DNA of 21,329 bases from a virus. Position 1 is the stretch's first letter. Each line of letters begins with the position of its first letter. Of this stretch, positions 6,493 through 15,473 are shown piece after piece. A program made the translations under genes and the position numbers. A model generated the notes under the pieces. That model was not told the origin of the DNA. It was given only the letters and a program-made list of their open reading frames with translations, and made no database searches. The stretch is from positions 1 to 21,329 of the IMG/VR virus record IMGVR_UViG_3300046003_008578, one strand, 5' to 3'.

Positions 6493-9405
6493 TTAGTATT
6501 TTGTTGCTCCGATGGTTAAATTTAATTTAGTGATATTGCTTGCAGAGAGAACTTGAAAGTCTAAAATGTCACCATTTTGAATACTTACGCTCCAACCTGA
6601 CAAAGTTGAATCCTCAGATTTAATCGCTCCTGAAATAGTCGGCAAAGATGTTGAACAAATGGAAGATGAAGTTGGATAAGTACTAAAATTAGATTTTAAA
6701 ATATCAATTACGCATACGCCTGAGACATCGGCAACCATGGTAACATTGTTAAGCGTTGCATTGTAAGGAATAGATATTGATCCTTTGTCTCCTATTGTTA
6801 TTGTGCTTCCTGCCCCATCAATAGTGATACCAATTGCAGTTTTACCCAAGGAACCTGTTTGAGACGAGGTGATAAAATTACCCGTTGCTGATTGTAGAGC
6901 ATATCTATTGTCTGCCGCGCCAGTAGTTAAAAATGCTCCTGTTTGAGTGTTCGTTATGAAATTTCCAGTAGCGCCAGTTGAAACAAATTGCCCTGTTTGA
7001 CTAGAGGTAATAAATGATCCCGTGTTAGACGCTAGCGCGTAAGCGGAAATTCCCGAAACGTCTCCAGTGGTTATTTGCCTAGCGAACCAAGCCCCACTTC
7101 CAGAATCATAAATAAGAGCATCTAAATTAGAGGCATTTTTGGCGTAAACTTTATGAAGCTCGTCAATTTCAAAGCCATTCTGAACTTTTACATAAACTTT
7201 ACCATTGCTATTGTTCGAGCGCAAAACAACGCCTAAATAAACAAGATGATTATTACCATAAGGTTTATTAGCTAAACCATAAATTATATTTCCGCTAGTC
7301 CCAAGCCACATTGGATCGCCAGCATTTCCAGAGCTAGTATTAAAACCTTCTAAAGCGCCCTCTGTTACAACATAACCAAACTCATTAACTAATAAATCTT
7401 GAGCTAAAAGACCAATCGTTTTCGAAGATGTGCTTTCGCCAGTGTTTGAAGCTAATTTGATTAAAGGATTTGCGCCGTTTGCGTCATTAATAAAAACAGG
7501 TTGACCTCTATATATTGTTGATCCTTGGTCGTTTTTCGCGTATAAATGAACGAGGTCAACTGGACTGCCGCTAACTAAAAACCCAGAAGGATTACTAATT
7601 GGATAAAATTGTCCAGTTTGACCAGTAGTGATGAAAACGCCAGTTTCGGAAGGTCGAACAACACTGCCTGTAACATAATTTCCTGTTTGATCATTTAAGG
7701 AAGTTATTTGAGTTTGAAGATGCCCGCTGATGCCAGTAACATAAACTGTTGTAGCGTAAGAACTCAAATCAACACCAGTAATATAACCACTCGGATTAGA
7801 ATTTAAAGGATAAAAAACTCCAGTTAATTCACCAGTATTTGCAGCAGTAGCTTCGCCGCTTAAAAGAACTCCAGTGCCATTAACAGTAGGACGAGAATAA
7901 AAACTCTTTACGCCAGAAACATCTTGATTTCCCGTGATAAAAACAACTTGAGAGTTAACGGCAAAATTGCCTGTTTCACTTGTAGAAACAAACTGTCCCG
8001 TTTCGCTTGGGCGCACTACAGAACCAGTCACAAACTGTCCTGTCTGTCCAGTCGTTACAAAAACTCCCGTATTAGATTGCAAGGCGTAACGATTATCTGC
8101 CGTGCCTGTTGTGAGAAACGCTCCTGTTTGATTATTGGAAACAAAATTTCCTGTTGAACCTGTTGAAACAAATTGGCCAGTCTGACCAGTAGTGATAAAA
8201 ATTCCTGTTTGAGAATTAGTTACAAACACTCCTGTCTCAGAAGGTCTAACTACAGAACCAGTCACAAAAATTCCAGTAGCGCCAGTGCTGACAAACTGCC
8301 CAGTCTGTCCAGTGGTAATGAAGCTGCCAGTTGCAGACTGCAAGGCGTAACGACCATCAGCCGCGCCTGTTGTTAAGAATGCGCCAGTAGAAGAAGAAGT
8401 TACGAAAGAGCCAGTAGCGCCAGTTCCAACAAACTGCCCAGTCTGAGATGTAGTGATAAAATCACCAGTTTCAGATGGCCTTACAACAGAACCAGTTACA
8501 AAATTTCCTGTTGAACCTGTGGACACGAATTGGCCAGTTTGCGAAACTGTAACAAAAACGCCAGTTTCAGACGGTCTAACTACCGAACCAGTTACAAACT
8601 GCCCAGTAGCGCCAGTGCTAACAAACTGTCCAGTTTGCGAAACCGTGACAAAATTACCTGTCTGACCAGTGGTAACAAAAATTCCTGTTGCAGATTGCAA
8701 AGTGTATCTACCATCAGCCGCTCCCGTTGTTAGGAATGCTCCCGTTTCAGACGGCCTGACTACCGAACCAGTTGCAAAATCGCCAGTAGCGCCAGTCGAA
8801 ACAAATTGACCTGTCTGAAAAGAAGTTACGAATACTCCTGTTTCACCAGTGGTGACAAAAATCCCAGTAGAAGATTTTAAAACATAACTAGAAAGATCAA
8901 CACCAGTGATGTATCCGCTAGGATTAGCGTTTAATGGGTAAAATGCACCAGTTAATGTGCCAGTGCTTGCAGCATTAACAGCCTCGCCATTTAAAAGAAC
9001 TCCAGTTCCATTTACAGTGGGACGAACAGTAAAATTCTTTAAAGAAGAAACTGTTTGATTGCTTCCAGTGTCTAAAAAGCCTCCAGTATTAGATGGGCGA
9101 ACAACAGCGCCTTGAACATAACCGCTAGGATTACTTTTTAAAGGATAAAAATCTCCAGTAAGGATGCCAGTTTGACTGCTAGTTAAAAAAACTCCAGTTT
9201 GAGAGGTTGTGACAAAAGAGCCAGTTTGCCCAGAAGTTATAAACTGCCCAGTTTCAGAAGGGCGAACAACACTGCCTGTAACATAAAAAGCGGCTAAACT
9301 ATCCAAAGCTCCAGGAGCGTGAGTGGCAGCATGAGGCGGTATTCCTTGCCCAATAGTTACAGGAATACTTGCTGGAGGATTAATTTGAACATTAATATCA
9401 CTCAT
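6493..9405 (-). CDS. Long repetitive tail fiber (TG-repeat shaft, conserved phage fiber domains)
   Basis: This 970-residue tail fiber has a short N-terminal part (INPPASIPVTIGQGIPPHAA) that may anchor it. It is followed by a long shaft of about 10-residue TG units such as TGQFVSTGATG. Within the shaft SVVRPSETG appears seven times exactly plus one variant, and RY(A/T)LQS(A/N)TG four times. A larger module RPTVNGTGVLL...NPSGYITGVDLSSY occurs twice. Residues about 615-745 contain a domain common in phage fibers (QGSTIYRGQPVFI, GLLAQDLLVNEFGYVVTEG, KVYVKVQNGFEIDELH). Residues about 852-970 (GITIDGAGSTITIGDKGSIS ... LNLTIGATKY) look like a jelly-roll-like C-terminal domain found at fiber tips, a likely receptor or glycan contact. 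The start overlaps the previous stop as TAATG. No chaperone-type C-terminal cleavage motif was recognised. Confidence 0.85.
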   Translation of the reverse strand: MSDINVQINPPASIPVTIGQGIPPHAATHAPGALDSLAAFYVTGSVVRPSETGQFITSGQTGSFVTTSQTGVFLTSSQTGILTGDFYPLKSNPSGYVQGAVVRPSNTGGFLDTGSNQTVSSLKNFTVRPTVNGTGVLLNGEAVNAASTGTLTGAFYPLNANPSGYITGVDLSSYVLKSSTGIFVTTGETGVFVTSFQTGQFVSTGATGDFATGSVVRPSETGAFLTTGAADGRYTLQSATGIFVTTGQTGNFVTVSQTGQFVSTGATGQFVTGSVVRPSETGVFVTVSQTGQFVSTGSTGNFVTGSVVRPSETGDFITTSQTGQFVGTGATGSFVTSSSTGAFLTTGAADGRYALQSATGSFITTGQTGQFVSTGATGIFVTGSVVRPSETGVFVTNSQTGIFITTGQTGQFVSTGSTGNFVSNNQTGAFLTTGTADNRYALQSNTGVFVTTGQTGQFVTGSVVRPSETGQFVSTSETGNFAVNSQVVFITGNQDVSGVKSFYSRPTVNGTGVLLSGEATAANTGELTGVFYPLNSNPSGYITGVDLSSYATTVYVTGISGHLQTQITSLNDQTGNYVTGSVVRPSETGVFITTGQTGQFYPISNPSGFLVSGSPVDLVHLYAKNDQGSTIYRGQPVFINDANGANPLIKLASNTGESTSSKTIGLLAQDLLVNEFGYVVTEGALEGFNTSSGNAGDPMWLGTSGNIIYGLANKPYGNNHLVYLGVVLRSNNSNGKVYVKVQNGFEIDELHKVYAKNASNLDALIYDSGSGAWFARQITTGDVSGISAYALASNTGSFITSSQTGQFVSTGATGNFITNTQTGAFLTTGAADNRYALQSATGNFITSSQTGSLGKTAIGITIDGAGSTITIGDKGSISIPYNATLNNVTMVADVSGVCVIDILKSNFSTYPTSSSICSTSLPTISGAIKSEDSTLSGWSVSIQNGDILDFQVLSASNITKLNLTIGATKY
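7600..9290 (-). repeat. Coding repeat array of the 970-aa fiber (SVVRPSETG / TGxFV units)
   Basis: Across this stretch the fiber gene is built of degenerate direct repeats about 30 bp long, encoding TGxFVxxxQ-type units. They are grouped into longer blocks containing SVVRPSETG or LTTGAADxRYALQSATG. The peptide repeats are near identical, but the DNA copies use different synonymous codons: for example the SETG segment is written on the plus strand as ccagtttcagacgg, cctgtctcagaagg and ccgtttcgcttgg. The array is therefore old or maintained as protein rather than freshly duplicated. A small further set of the same units lies at about 6860-7020. Confidence 0.85.
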
Positions 9406-9752
9406 TATTCAAAACCCCCACCTTCTACTGTTACATCGCCAGCAAGAACCCTAACAGGGCAACCGTCGCTAGGTGGATAAATATAAACTTCGTGCTCGTA
9501 ATCATCTAATGTGAGAGATGATGTTTGAGTTGCTGTTAAAGCCATGTTTACAATTCCTAATCCTGTGCTTGTAACTGTCGCTTCCCAATAAGGGCCAACT
9601 GAGCCATCCCACTTTCTGCGAAGAAAGCCGCTCACAGAGTATCCAGAAAGAGTGTATTCACCTGTTGAGGTGCTCAAATCCATCGAGTAAGAGTAACACG
9701 CTCCCCTTTCTATTGCGGAAGAACCAGTTAAATTGTAAGTGCCTGCTGCCAT
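9405..9752 (-). CDS. Small baseplate/fiber-adaptor-like beta protein
   Basis: This 115-residue beta-rich protein has the layout of a small domain common in phage tail regions, for example the N-terminal part of BppU-like baseplate proteins. YNLTGSSAIERGACYSYSMD leads in, then a LSGYSVSGFLRRKWDGS strand pair, GLGIVNMALTATQTSSL, LDDYEHEVYIYPPSDGCPVR and a final VLAGDVTVEGG strand. The pattern '(T/S)GYxVxGxLRRK ... G.vnmaLTAtqTssL ... Y.yev.i ... vrvLaGdVtV' is the basis for the call. It sits between two fiber genes, 21 bp after one and touching the start of the next (TAATG), so it may connect or anchor fibers. There is no signal peptide or membrane segment. Recognition is from memory and no exact family name is certain. 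Confidence 0.65.
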   Translation of the reverse strand: MAAGTYNLTGSSAIERGACYSYSMDLSTSTGEYTLSGYSVSGFLRRKWDGSVGPYWEATVTSTGLGIVNMALTATQTSSLTLDDYEHEVYIYPPSDGCPVRVLAGDVTVEGGGFE

Positions 9753-9773
9753 ATCATTAAATTACACTTCAAA

Positions 9774-11294
9774 TTACCAATTCTGCAAAAGAACTCTTCC
9801 CCATAAATCATTTCCTGTAGCGGCAAATAAATATTCGCCACTAACAGATATTTGACCGATTTTACCATTTGATGTGGAAGAGAGCGGCGGGTTAACAAAA
9901 GAGCAGAAAATTCCAGTTTGACCAGAGGTTACAAATGATCCAGTCTCATTTTTGAGAACATAAGCTCCAGAAATATCATCTTTTGTAGGAATTTCTTTCC
10001 ATTGCCCAGATTGAACAAGTAAAAGTTTTTGTCCAGAAGCTCCAGTTTGATAAATTAAACCACCATCAAAAGTCGTTTCTTGAGCAGTGGCGTTACCACT
10101 ATAAAACAATCCAGTTCGATCTTCAAAACTCAAAACAGGAGGAATCCCGAAACCATAATTTAAAACATCAGGCTCTTCTTTTAAATATGCTGGAACGCCA
10201 GAAGTGTAGATGTATCCGCTGCCAAAATCATCGTAAGGAACAAATTGATAATAAATAACTTGATTACTAGGAATCTCATCAGCGAATATAGAGAATGATT
10301 GACCTAAACCATTATCCAAGAATGGCACGTTTTTAAATAACGAAAAACCATCTAATGAATAATAGTCAACACTTTCACTAGCGCCAGTATAAACATCCAC
10401 GCTTCTAGGAATGTAGTTAAAAGCAGCATCATCGCTCAAAGTGAGGCTAAAAAGAACTTCTCCAGTTAATCCCGAAAGAGTTCCTGTAGAAAAATCAGAA
10501 ACTTCAACGTCACTTATTTGAGCAGGAATATGAAAAACCGTTGCTAAGACAGAGTTTTCTAAACCCTCGTTTGTGACATTAAATAATATATCATAATACC
10601 TTTGCGATCCAGAACTGCCAAAATAAGAAGCGTTTTCTTCTTGAGTGAAAGTAAATTTTAAACTCTCTTGATTAGTCTTAAAGTTTTCAGTAACCAAGAA
10701 AGGGTCAACATTTCCAACAACTGCCCCAGTTGTGTATAAGGAAGCTCTATAATAAAAATTAGCTAAACCTTGCGCGAACTGCAATTCATTATCAATAATG
10801 TTGTCATAAACATCTTGATATTGAAGAGTCACGGAAACATCTTTCGTGGGAGAAACTATAAAAGCAGTTCCAGTTCCAACTGGCGACTCGGAAGGCTTAA
10901 ACGAATTAATAGGTTCTGGATAAGAAGGAGGAGCGGGTGGCGGAGGTATTGGCGGCGGCGTCGGAGGTGACGGCGTAGGTGTCGGCGTGGGCGGCGTAGG
11001 CGACGGAGTAGGTGGGGTAGGCGACGGAGTAGGCGACGGCGGCGGCGTTGTTGGCGGCGGCGTTGTTGGCGGCGGCGTTGTTGGCGGCGGCGTTGTTGGC
11101 GGCGGCGTTGTTGGCGGCGGCGTTGTTGGCGGCGGCGTTGTTGGCGGCGGCGTTGTTGGCGGCGGCGTTGTTGGCGGCGCTGTAGTTGGCGGCGCTGTAG
11201 TTGGCGGCGCTGTAGTTGGCGGCGCTGTAGTTGGCGGAGCCGTTGTTGGTGGAGCCGTTGTTGGTGTTATTGGCGGTGGTGTAGTCGTAGCCAT
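9774..11294 (-). CDS. Tail fiber with Pro/Thr pentapeptide array
   Basis: This 506-residue protein follows J. After MATTTPPPITP come six TTAPP and nine TTPPP pentapeptides (residues 12-86), then a further proline-rich stretch (SPTPSPTPP and PPIPPPPAPP) to about residue 125. Such a segment should be an extended polyproline-II stalk. Residues about 125-400 are beta-rich (SVTLQYQDVYD, FNVTNEGLENSVLATVFHIP, YYQFVPYDDFGSGYIYTSGV). The last 110 residues (GLIYQTGASGQKLLLVQSGQ ... NDLWGRVLLQNW) resemble short fiber-tip domains and contain TG units like those of the 970-aa fiber. It starts 9 bp after the J stop, so it probably attaches to or near the tail tip. The Pro/Thr stalk could be O-glycosylated, but nothing in the sequence proves that. 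Confidence 0.7.
   Translation of the reverse strand: MATTTPPPITPTTAPPTTAPPTTAPPTTAPPTTAPPTTAPPTTPPPTTPPPTTPPPTTPPPTTPPPTTPPPTTPPPTTPPPTTPPPSPTPSPTPPTPSPTPPTPTPTPSPPTPPPIPPPPAPPSYPEPINSFKPSESPVGTGTAFIVSPTKDVSVTLQYQDVYDNIIDNELQFAQGLANFYYRASLYTTGAVVGNVDPFLVTENFKTNQESLKFTFTQEENASYFGSSGSQRYYDILFNVTNEGLENSVLATVFHIPAQISDVEVSDFSTGTLSGLTGEVLFSLTLSDDAAFNYIPRSVDVYTGASESVDYYSLDGFSLFKNVPFLDNGLGQSFSIFADEIPSNQVIYYQFVPYDDFGSGYIYTSGVPAYLKEEPDVLNYGFGIPPVLSFEDRTGLFYSGNATAQETTFDGGLIYQTGASGQKLLLVQSGQWKEIPTKDDISGAYVLKNETGSFVTSGQTGIFCSFVNPPLSSTSNGKIGQISVSGEYLFAATGNDLWGRVLLQNW
11041..11265 (-). repeat. 15-bp tandem repeat array, 15 units (TTPPP/TTAPP)
   Basis: There are exactly fifteen 15-bp units inside the start of the fiber gene. 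Read on the plus strand, nine consecutive units are identical (ggcggcgttgttggc, 11041-11175), then four are identical to each other (ggcgctgtagttggc, 11176-11235), then two (ggagccgttgttggt, 11236-11265). The block-wise identity indicates recent expansion by slippage or unequal recombination. The units are GC-rich inside an AT-rich genome, and every unit keeps the reading frame. Confidence 0.95.
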
Positions 11295-11303
11295 ACTTAT
11301 TTA

Positions 11304-14300
11304 TCAAGCGGGGTTAATAGCGAATCCTTTTACAATTCCATTACTGCGTTTAGGAGCAATATAAGATAATACCTTAAACGTTTTTGCATTAGTGGCAGAA
11401 ATTGGGTTAGGATAAATTCCAGTTTGCACAGCGGTCACTTTTAAAGTGTAGTTTCCAACTTCAGCTTGGTCTTCAAACGTGAATGAGGTTTCACTTGTCT
11501 GGACTTTAGTGCTCCTATATTTTGGAGAAATGAGTTCAACATTGTATGCGTTAGCCCCATTCACCGAGTCCCAAGAACCAGAGATGTCAACAATATCATT
11601 TTGCGCGTCGAAATTCCCAGTAGTAAAAGTGGTAATCAATGGAACCCCTTTTAATTCATAAATAAATTGGTTGGAAACTTTAAAACCAGAACCTTCATTT
11701 ACGAAAGTGTCGCGAACAGAAGGGAAGTAGTTAAAAAACTCATTAAGGTTTTCGCCAACTTCGATTTCAGCGAATTTACCAGTATCAAATTTAGAAGCAA
11801 TAACCTCGTATTCATTAAGGTTCAATTCTTTAATTGATTGAATCTTGTAGATTTCTTGAGCGGTGTTGGCTAGAGTAATGGAACAAGGAGTTCCAATCTT
11901 TGCTTGTTGAAGAAGAGGTAAGCCAGAATTAGAAGATGAAGAATCTAATATTAATTTAACCCCATAAGAACTAAAGTCATAACCAATGGCATTTAATGAA
12001 ACATTCTGAGGAATGTCCGTTTGATAAACTTCAGCGATGCTTAATTTCGCAGGGCTTTTTGCCAAATTATAAAAGTCTTCTGACTGATATTTTCCAGTAG
12101 GAACAAGAATAGAAATTTGTCCAGTTAATCCTGTAGGGGAGAAAGACTCTGCCGAAACATCAATATTTGTGTGAACAATATTATTGGCAAGGTCAATGTC
12201 TAAAACTCGGCCAACATATTTTTTCAATGTTCTGAGTTCGTCATTAATAGCGATCAAGTCTCCTGGCCTACATAAGAGAGTTTCTAATCCAGCGGAGAAT
12301 TGAACGTTTTGATCTTCATTAATTGTTGAATAAATAATGTGCTGACCAATTCGCTGTGCATGAGCGCGGCTAGTTACGCCAAACGTTTGAGCAGAAGTTC
12401 TAAGAATACCTCTTACTTTAATATCGTCAGGGTCTTCAACATATTCGATTTTCTCCTTGAACAAATCGTCGCGATCCAAATAAGAAACTTCAATAACATT
12501 ATACTGCGAATCTCTACGACTGTTGGTATATGAGAAAATTCCATCTTTCACATTTGAATTGTTAAACTGAGCCATGATTGGCTTTAACCTATCATTTGTA
12601 AAGTTAATCTCAGAGTTGGAATAAAACATGTTACCTCGGAAAGAGGAAACAATGGATTGAACCATGTCAAATACGTTAGTCTTATCAGCAATAGCGCCAT
12701 TGAAACCGTATCGCGGTTCTTTGCCGCCATTTGCTGATGGCACGCCAACAAATAAACCGTCACCGTCAACAGCATCACAGTAACGACCAATCTTATAAAG
12801 TTCCCAATAATTAACTTGATCGGGGTTAATAAAGTTACCCAAACCATATCTTCTGTTTATCAAAAGATCAAAAAGAATCCATGCGGGATTATCTGTCCAA
12901 GCTAATTTAAATGTGCCGTCCCAATTGCCATCGTAAACTCTCTTCTCTTCAGTGGTTGCTGACGCAAACTCAGCGGCAGTTAAATATCTCCTATCTTTGC
13001 CGTTTGGCAAAAGGGGAAAATAATTACTAGGCACGAAAACTTTCTTAAATCTGGCATCATAGCTTCGCGCAGGAATTTGAGGTAAGCTACGAGCGTCCAA
13101 CTTCAACCCGCAAATTGTTGAATATGGGTAAGAAAACGGTAGGTTAACAACTTCCGTCACTTTTTCTAAAGAGATTTCCCTCTTCACAAGAGAAGAGTAA
13201 CTCTCATAAGTTGTTCTATAAACGCGAACAAACCTTAACTGATCTGGTTGATAAGGGGGTAAAACAAGAGGAGCGGCAACACTTTTAGTGTTTCCGACAA
13301 TGAACCGAGAATATTTTTGAATGATTTGAGGAGTGTTATTTTCATCTCTTCCAATGTCAATTGTCACTGGAGATTCTACAGAACCTCTTACTTGATACTC
13401 TCTAGATTCAGTTACAATTTCATCACCATCTTTAGTTTGGTAGCCAAGCTCAATTTTAAAGGCAATAAGCGAAGGAATTGATGTTCCAACTTCAACTTCT
13501 TGATCTTCTTTTTTACCAAACCTTCTCAAAAAAACAGTTTTATGAGCTATATCTCTGAGCACTCTAATGGAAAAACTCAAATAAACACTATCAACATTAG
13601 GATTATTAACAATATGTGTAGTAGCTATTGATGGCTCAGAATAAGCAGCAATGTATTGATTATTCCAATTACTAAATTTGAAACTGGCTCCTCTGAAGTC
13701 ATCACTACCTTCAGTTCTTTCACTATATGCTATTGCTGATTTAAATAATGCGGCGAGCGGACTGTCTTCAAAAAAATATGTAAGTCTTTTGTTTGCATTA
13801 TCATTATCAATAAATATTTCAAAACTTTGTAAACTATTTCTGTTAGTAATAAATCCATTTCCGTTAGAAGAATTTATCGCCGTTTTCGTTATAGGATTAT
13901 TACTCCCAATTTTAACGCTTACAGTTTGGCTAAATTTTTTATTATTTAAATTAAGGCTAAAATATATGAAAGTTGAAGATGAATTGGTTATTTTAGCGTC
14001 ATCAGGTACGTCTTCGCCTACTAAATTACCTTTAGCGTATGGAACATTAACAGAATATCTAAAATTTAAAATTTCAGCATCACTTCCTGTTCCTAAATAG
14101 GATTCAAGATATGTAAACGAACCACCTTTATTTAAAATTCTTCTATAGTTAGAATTTACAGTCTTTAACCAGCCTGAGCCAGCAGATGTAAAACCATTAT
14201 ATAGACCTGTGTTTGCAACTTTAATTAGATTAGCTTCTTCTTCGGAAATAGTGTCCGAAAAAAATCGCTCATTAACTCCAGAAATTCCTTGGCTAGAGTT

Positions 14301-15473
14301 TGGATTAAAAGAAGTGTTAATATAAGAAGACTTGCCAGCAAGAAGACTTTTTATTGTTCTACCTTTAGCAAAAGGCCCACGCAACTGCACTCCATAAGAT
14401 TTGTCACTGTAAGTTTTAGAAAAAGCGCCGAGAGGTTTTTGCAATTCAAAACCGTCTCTAATCTCCATACTGGCGTTGCCAACATTATACTTGCTTCCAC
14501 TGGAAAAAACTTTAAAATAATTAAGATTTTTTATTACAGCATCAATTGAATTTTTTAAAGGAACTTCATTGTCTTTATAAAGAAAAAGATAAACAGAACC
14601 GTTTAAATATGAAATAGATAAGTTTGCAGCTTCACCTGCGCTTAAATTAAAATAAGTCAAGTTTAATTTTCGCTGTGGTGGTAAAAATCTACGAACCTGC
14701 AACTCTGTAGATTCTAAAGGAACATAAACTTGATTAAATACATCGTCTTCTAAAACAGTAACAGTATCATAACTATAGTTTTCAATCAAAGGGGCAATCG
14801 AACCGTCTTTATTGAATGAAATCTTAACGCAAAAAAATGGATAATCAGATTCGAGCCTTTCTGGAATATCTGACAATAGATACGATTGGACTTCTTTTAC
14901 TGAATTATAATTAAATTTAGAATTAAGAGATCGAAATTGTTGATAATAAACGTTTTGACTAGATACGTTAGTAGAATAACTTGACAAGCCACTTTTAATA
15001 GCTAAAATATCTTGATAAACGCTAGAGGCAATATCTAATTTTGAATTCAAAACAGAATAAGAAATTCCCGAAACAGAGCCAGTCAAATTAGCAACAACTT
15101 CAGAGCTTAAACGTTTTTCAACGAATTCATTATTCTCATAAAATTGACCAGAAAAACTAGCGCCAATAAAATCAAGGTGGCCAGTAAAAACTGCATCTCC
15201 AGAATATTGAGACGATTGTTTAATTGGAGCGTCTTCTAAATAAATAGCTTCAAATATGCCAACGTCTTCGACATACTCACCGCGTTGATTAACTAAACCG
15301 TCAATAACACCATCTGAAATAAGGTCAATACTCTCCACATATTCATAAGAAGAAATAGCTTGAAGGTCGCCTAGTTTCGGCGGCTTGAGAGTTGGCGGCG
15401 GCGGCGGATCAGGTTTTTTAGGGCCACCAGCACCAGCAAGATTAGATGAATATCTTATAGAAAAATGACTCAT
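11304..15473 (-). CDS. J: Tail tip / central fiber protein J (lambda gpJ-like)
   Basis: At 1389 residues this is longer than lambda gpJ (about 1130) but has the same plan. It forms the tail tip hub and, in lambda, contacts the receptor. The N-terminus has a Gly-rich stretch and a Pro tract (KPDPPPPPTLKPPK, about 20-33), then the family-typical SSYEYVESIDLISDGVIDGL and YLEDAPI. The conserved core lies at about residues 845-1075: AWTDNPAWILFDLLINRRYG, YCDAVDGDG, FSYTNSRRDSQYNVIEVSY and LLCRPGDLIAI. A fibronectin-III-like segment (SWDSVNGANAYNVELIS ... NYTLKVTAVQTG) lies at about 1300-1360. Residues about 300-800 include a poorly conserved region that could carry lineage-specific inserts. The start ATGA overlaps the stop of I. 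The C-terminus is short after the FN3-like domain; receptor specificity may be carried by the fibers downstream. Confidence 0.9.
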   Translation of the reverse strand: MSHFSIRYSSNLAGAGGPKKPDPPPPPTLKPPKLGDLQAISSYEYVESIDLISDGVIDGLVNQRGEYVEDVGIFEAIYLEDAPIKQSSQYSGDAVFTGHLDFIGASFSGQFYENNEFVEKRLSSEVVANLTGSVSGISYSVLNSKLDIASSVYQDILAIKSGLSSYSTNVSSQNVYYQQFRSLNSKFNYNSVKEVQSYLLSDIPERLESDYPFFCVKISFNKDGSIAPLIENYSYDTVTVLEDDVFNQVYVPLESTELQVRRFLPPQRKLNLTYFNLSAGEAANLSISYLNGSVYLFLYKDNEVPLKNSIDAVIKNLNYFKVFSSGSKYNVGNASMEIRDGFELQKPLGAFSKTYSDKSYGVQLRGPFAKGRTIKSLLAGKSSYINTSFNPNSSQGISGVNERFFSDTISEEEANLIKVANTGLYNGFTSAGSGWLKTVNSNYRRILNKGGSFTYLESYLGTGSDAEILNFRYSVNVPYAKGNLVGEDVPDDAKITNSSSTFIYFSLNLNNKKFSQTVSVKIGSNNPITKTAINSSNGNGFITNRNSLQSFEIFIDNDNANKRLTYFFEDSPLAALFKSAIAYSERTEGSDDFRGASFKFSNWNNQYIAAYSEPSIATTHIVNNPNVDSVYLSFSIRVLRDIAHKTVFLRRFGKKEDQEVEVGTSIPSLIAFKIELGYQTKDGDEIVTESREYQVRGSVESPVTIDIGRDENNTPQIIQKYSRFIVGNTKSVAAPLVLPPYQPDQLRFVRVYRTTYESYSSLVKREISLEKVTEVVNLPFSYPYSTICGLKLDARSLPQIPARSYDARFKKVFVPSNYFPLLPNGKDRRYLTAAEFASATTEEKRVYDGNWDGTFKLAWTDNPAWILFDLLINRRYGLGNFINPDQVNYWELYKIGRYCDAVDGDGLFVGVPSANGGKEPRYGFNGAIADKTNVFDMVQSIVSSFRGNMFYSNSEINFTNDRLKPIMAQFNNSNVKDGIFSYTNSRRDSQYNVIEVSYLDRDDLFKEKIEYVEDPDDIKVRGILRTSAQTFGVTSRAHAQRIGQHIIYSTINEDQNVQFSAGLETLLCRPGDLIAINDELRTLKKYVGRVLDIDLANNIVHTNIDVSAESFSPTGLTGQISILVPTGKYQSEDFYNLAKSPAKLSIAEVYQTDIPQNVSLNAIGYDFSSYGVKLILDSSSSNSGLPLLQQAKIGTPCSITLANTAQEIYKIQSIKELNLNEYEVIASKFDTGKFAEIEVGENLNEFFNYFPSVRDTFVNEGSGFKVSNQFIYELKGVPLITTFTTGNFDAQNDIVDISGSWDSVNGANAYNVELISPKYRSTKVQTSETSFTFEDQAEVGNYTLKVTAVQTGIYPNPISATNAKTFKVLSYIAPKRSNGIVKGFAINPA

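Noticed and set aside
7924-8733. Several plus-strand open frames with SNYRTS or GLTTEPVT repeats
   Set aside because: They are antisense readings of the TG-repeat fiber gene; the repeats keep the other frames open.
11041-11265. Possible CRISPR array
   Set aside because: Units are 15 bp, directly abutting without spacers, and stay in a protein reading frame.
3711-11294. Diversity-generating retroelement acting on a fiber gene
   Set aside because: No reverse transcriptase gene is present in the window, and I saw no A-biased near-duplicate of a fiber end to act as a template repeat. One could lie outside.
10906-11364. Open frames of GGVVGG type (plus) and NAAANNAAA type (minus)
   Set aside because: Both come from the 15-bp repeat read in other frames. 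The TTPPP frame continues into a normal 506-aa protein and is the real one.
12584-14549. Open frames on both strands inside J
   Set aside because: J has clear family motifs across this region; the alternatives show no motif or coupled start.
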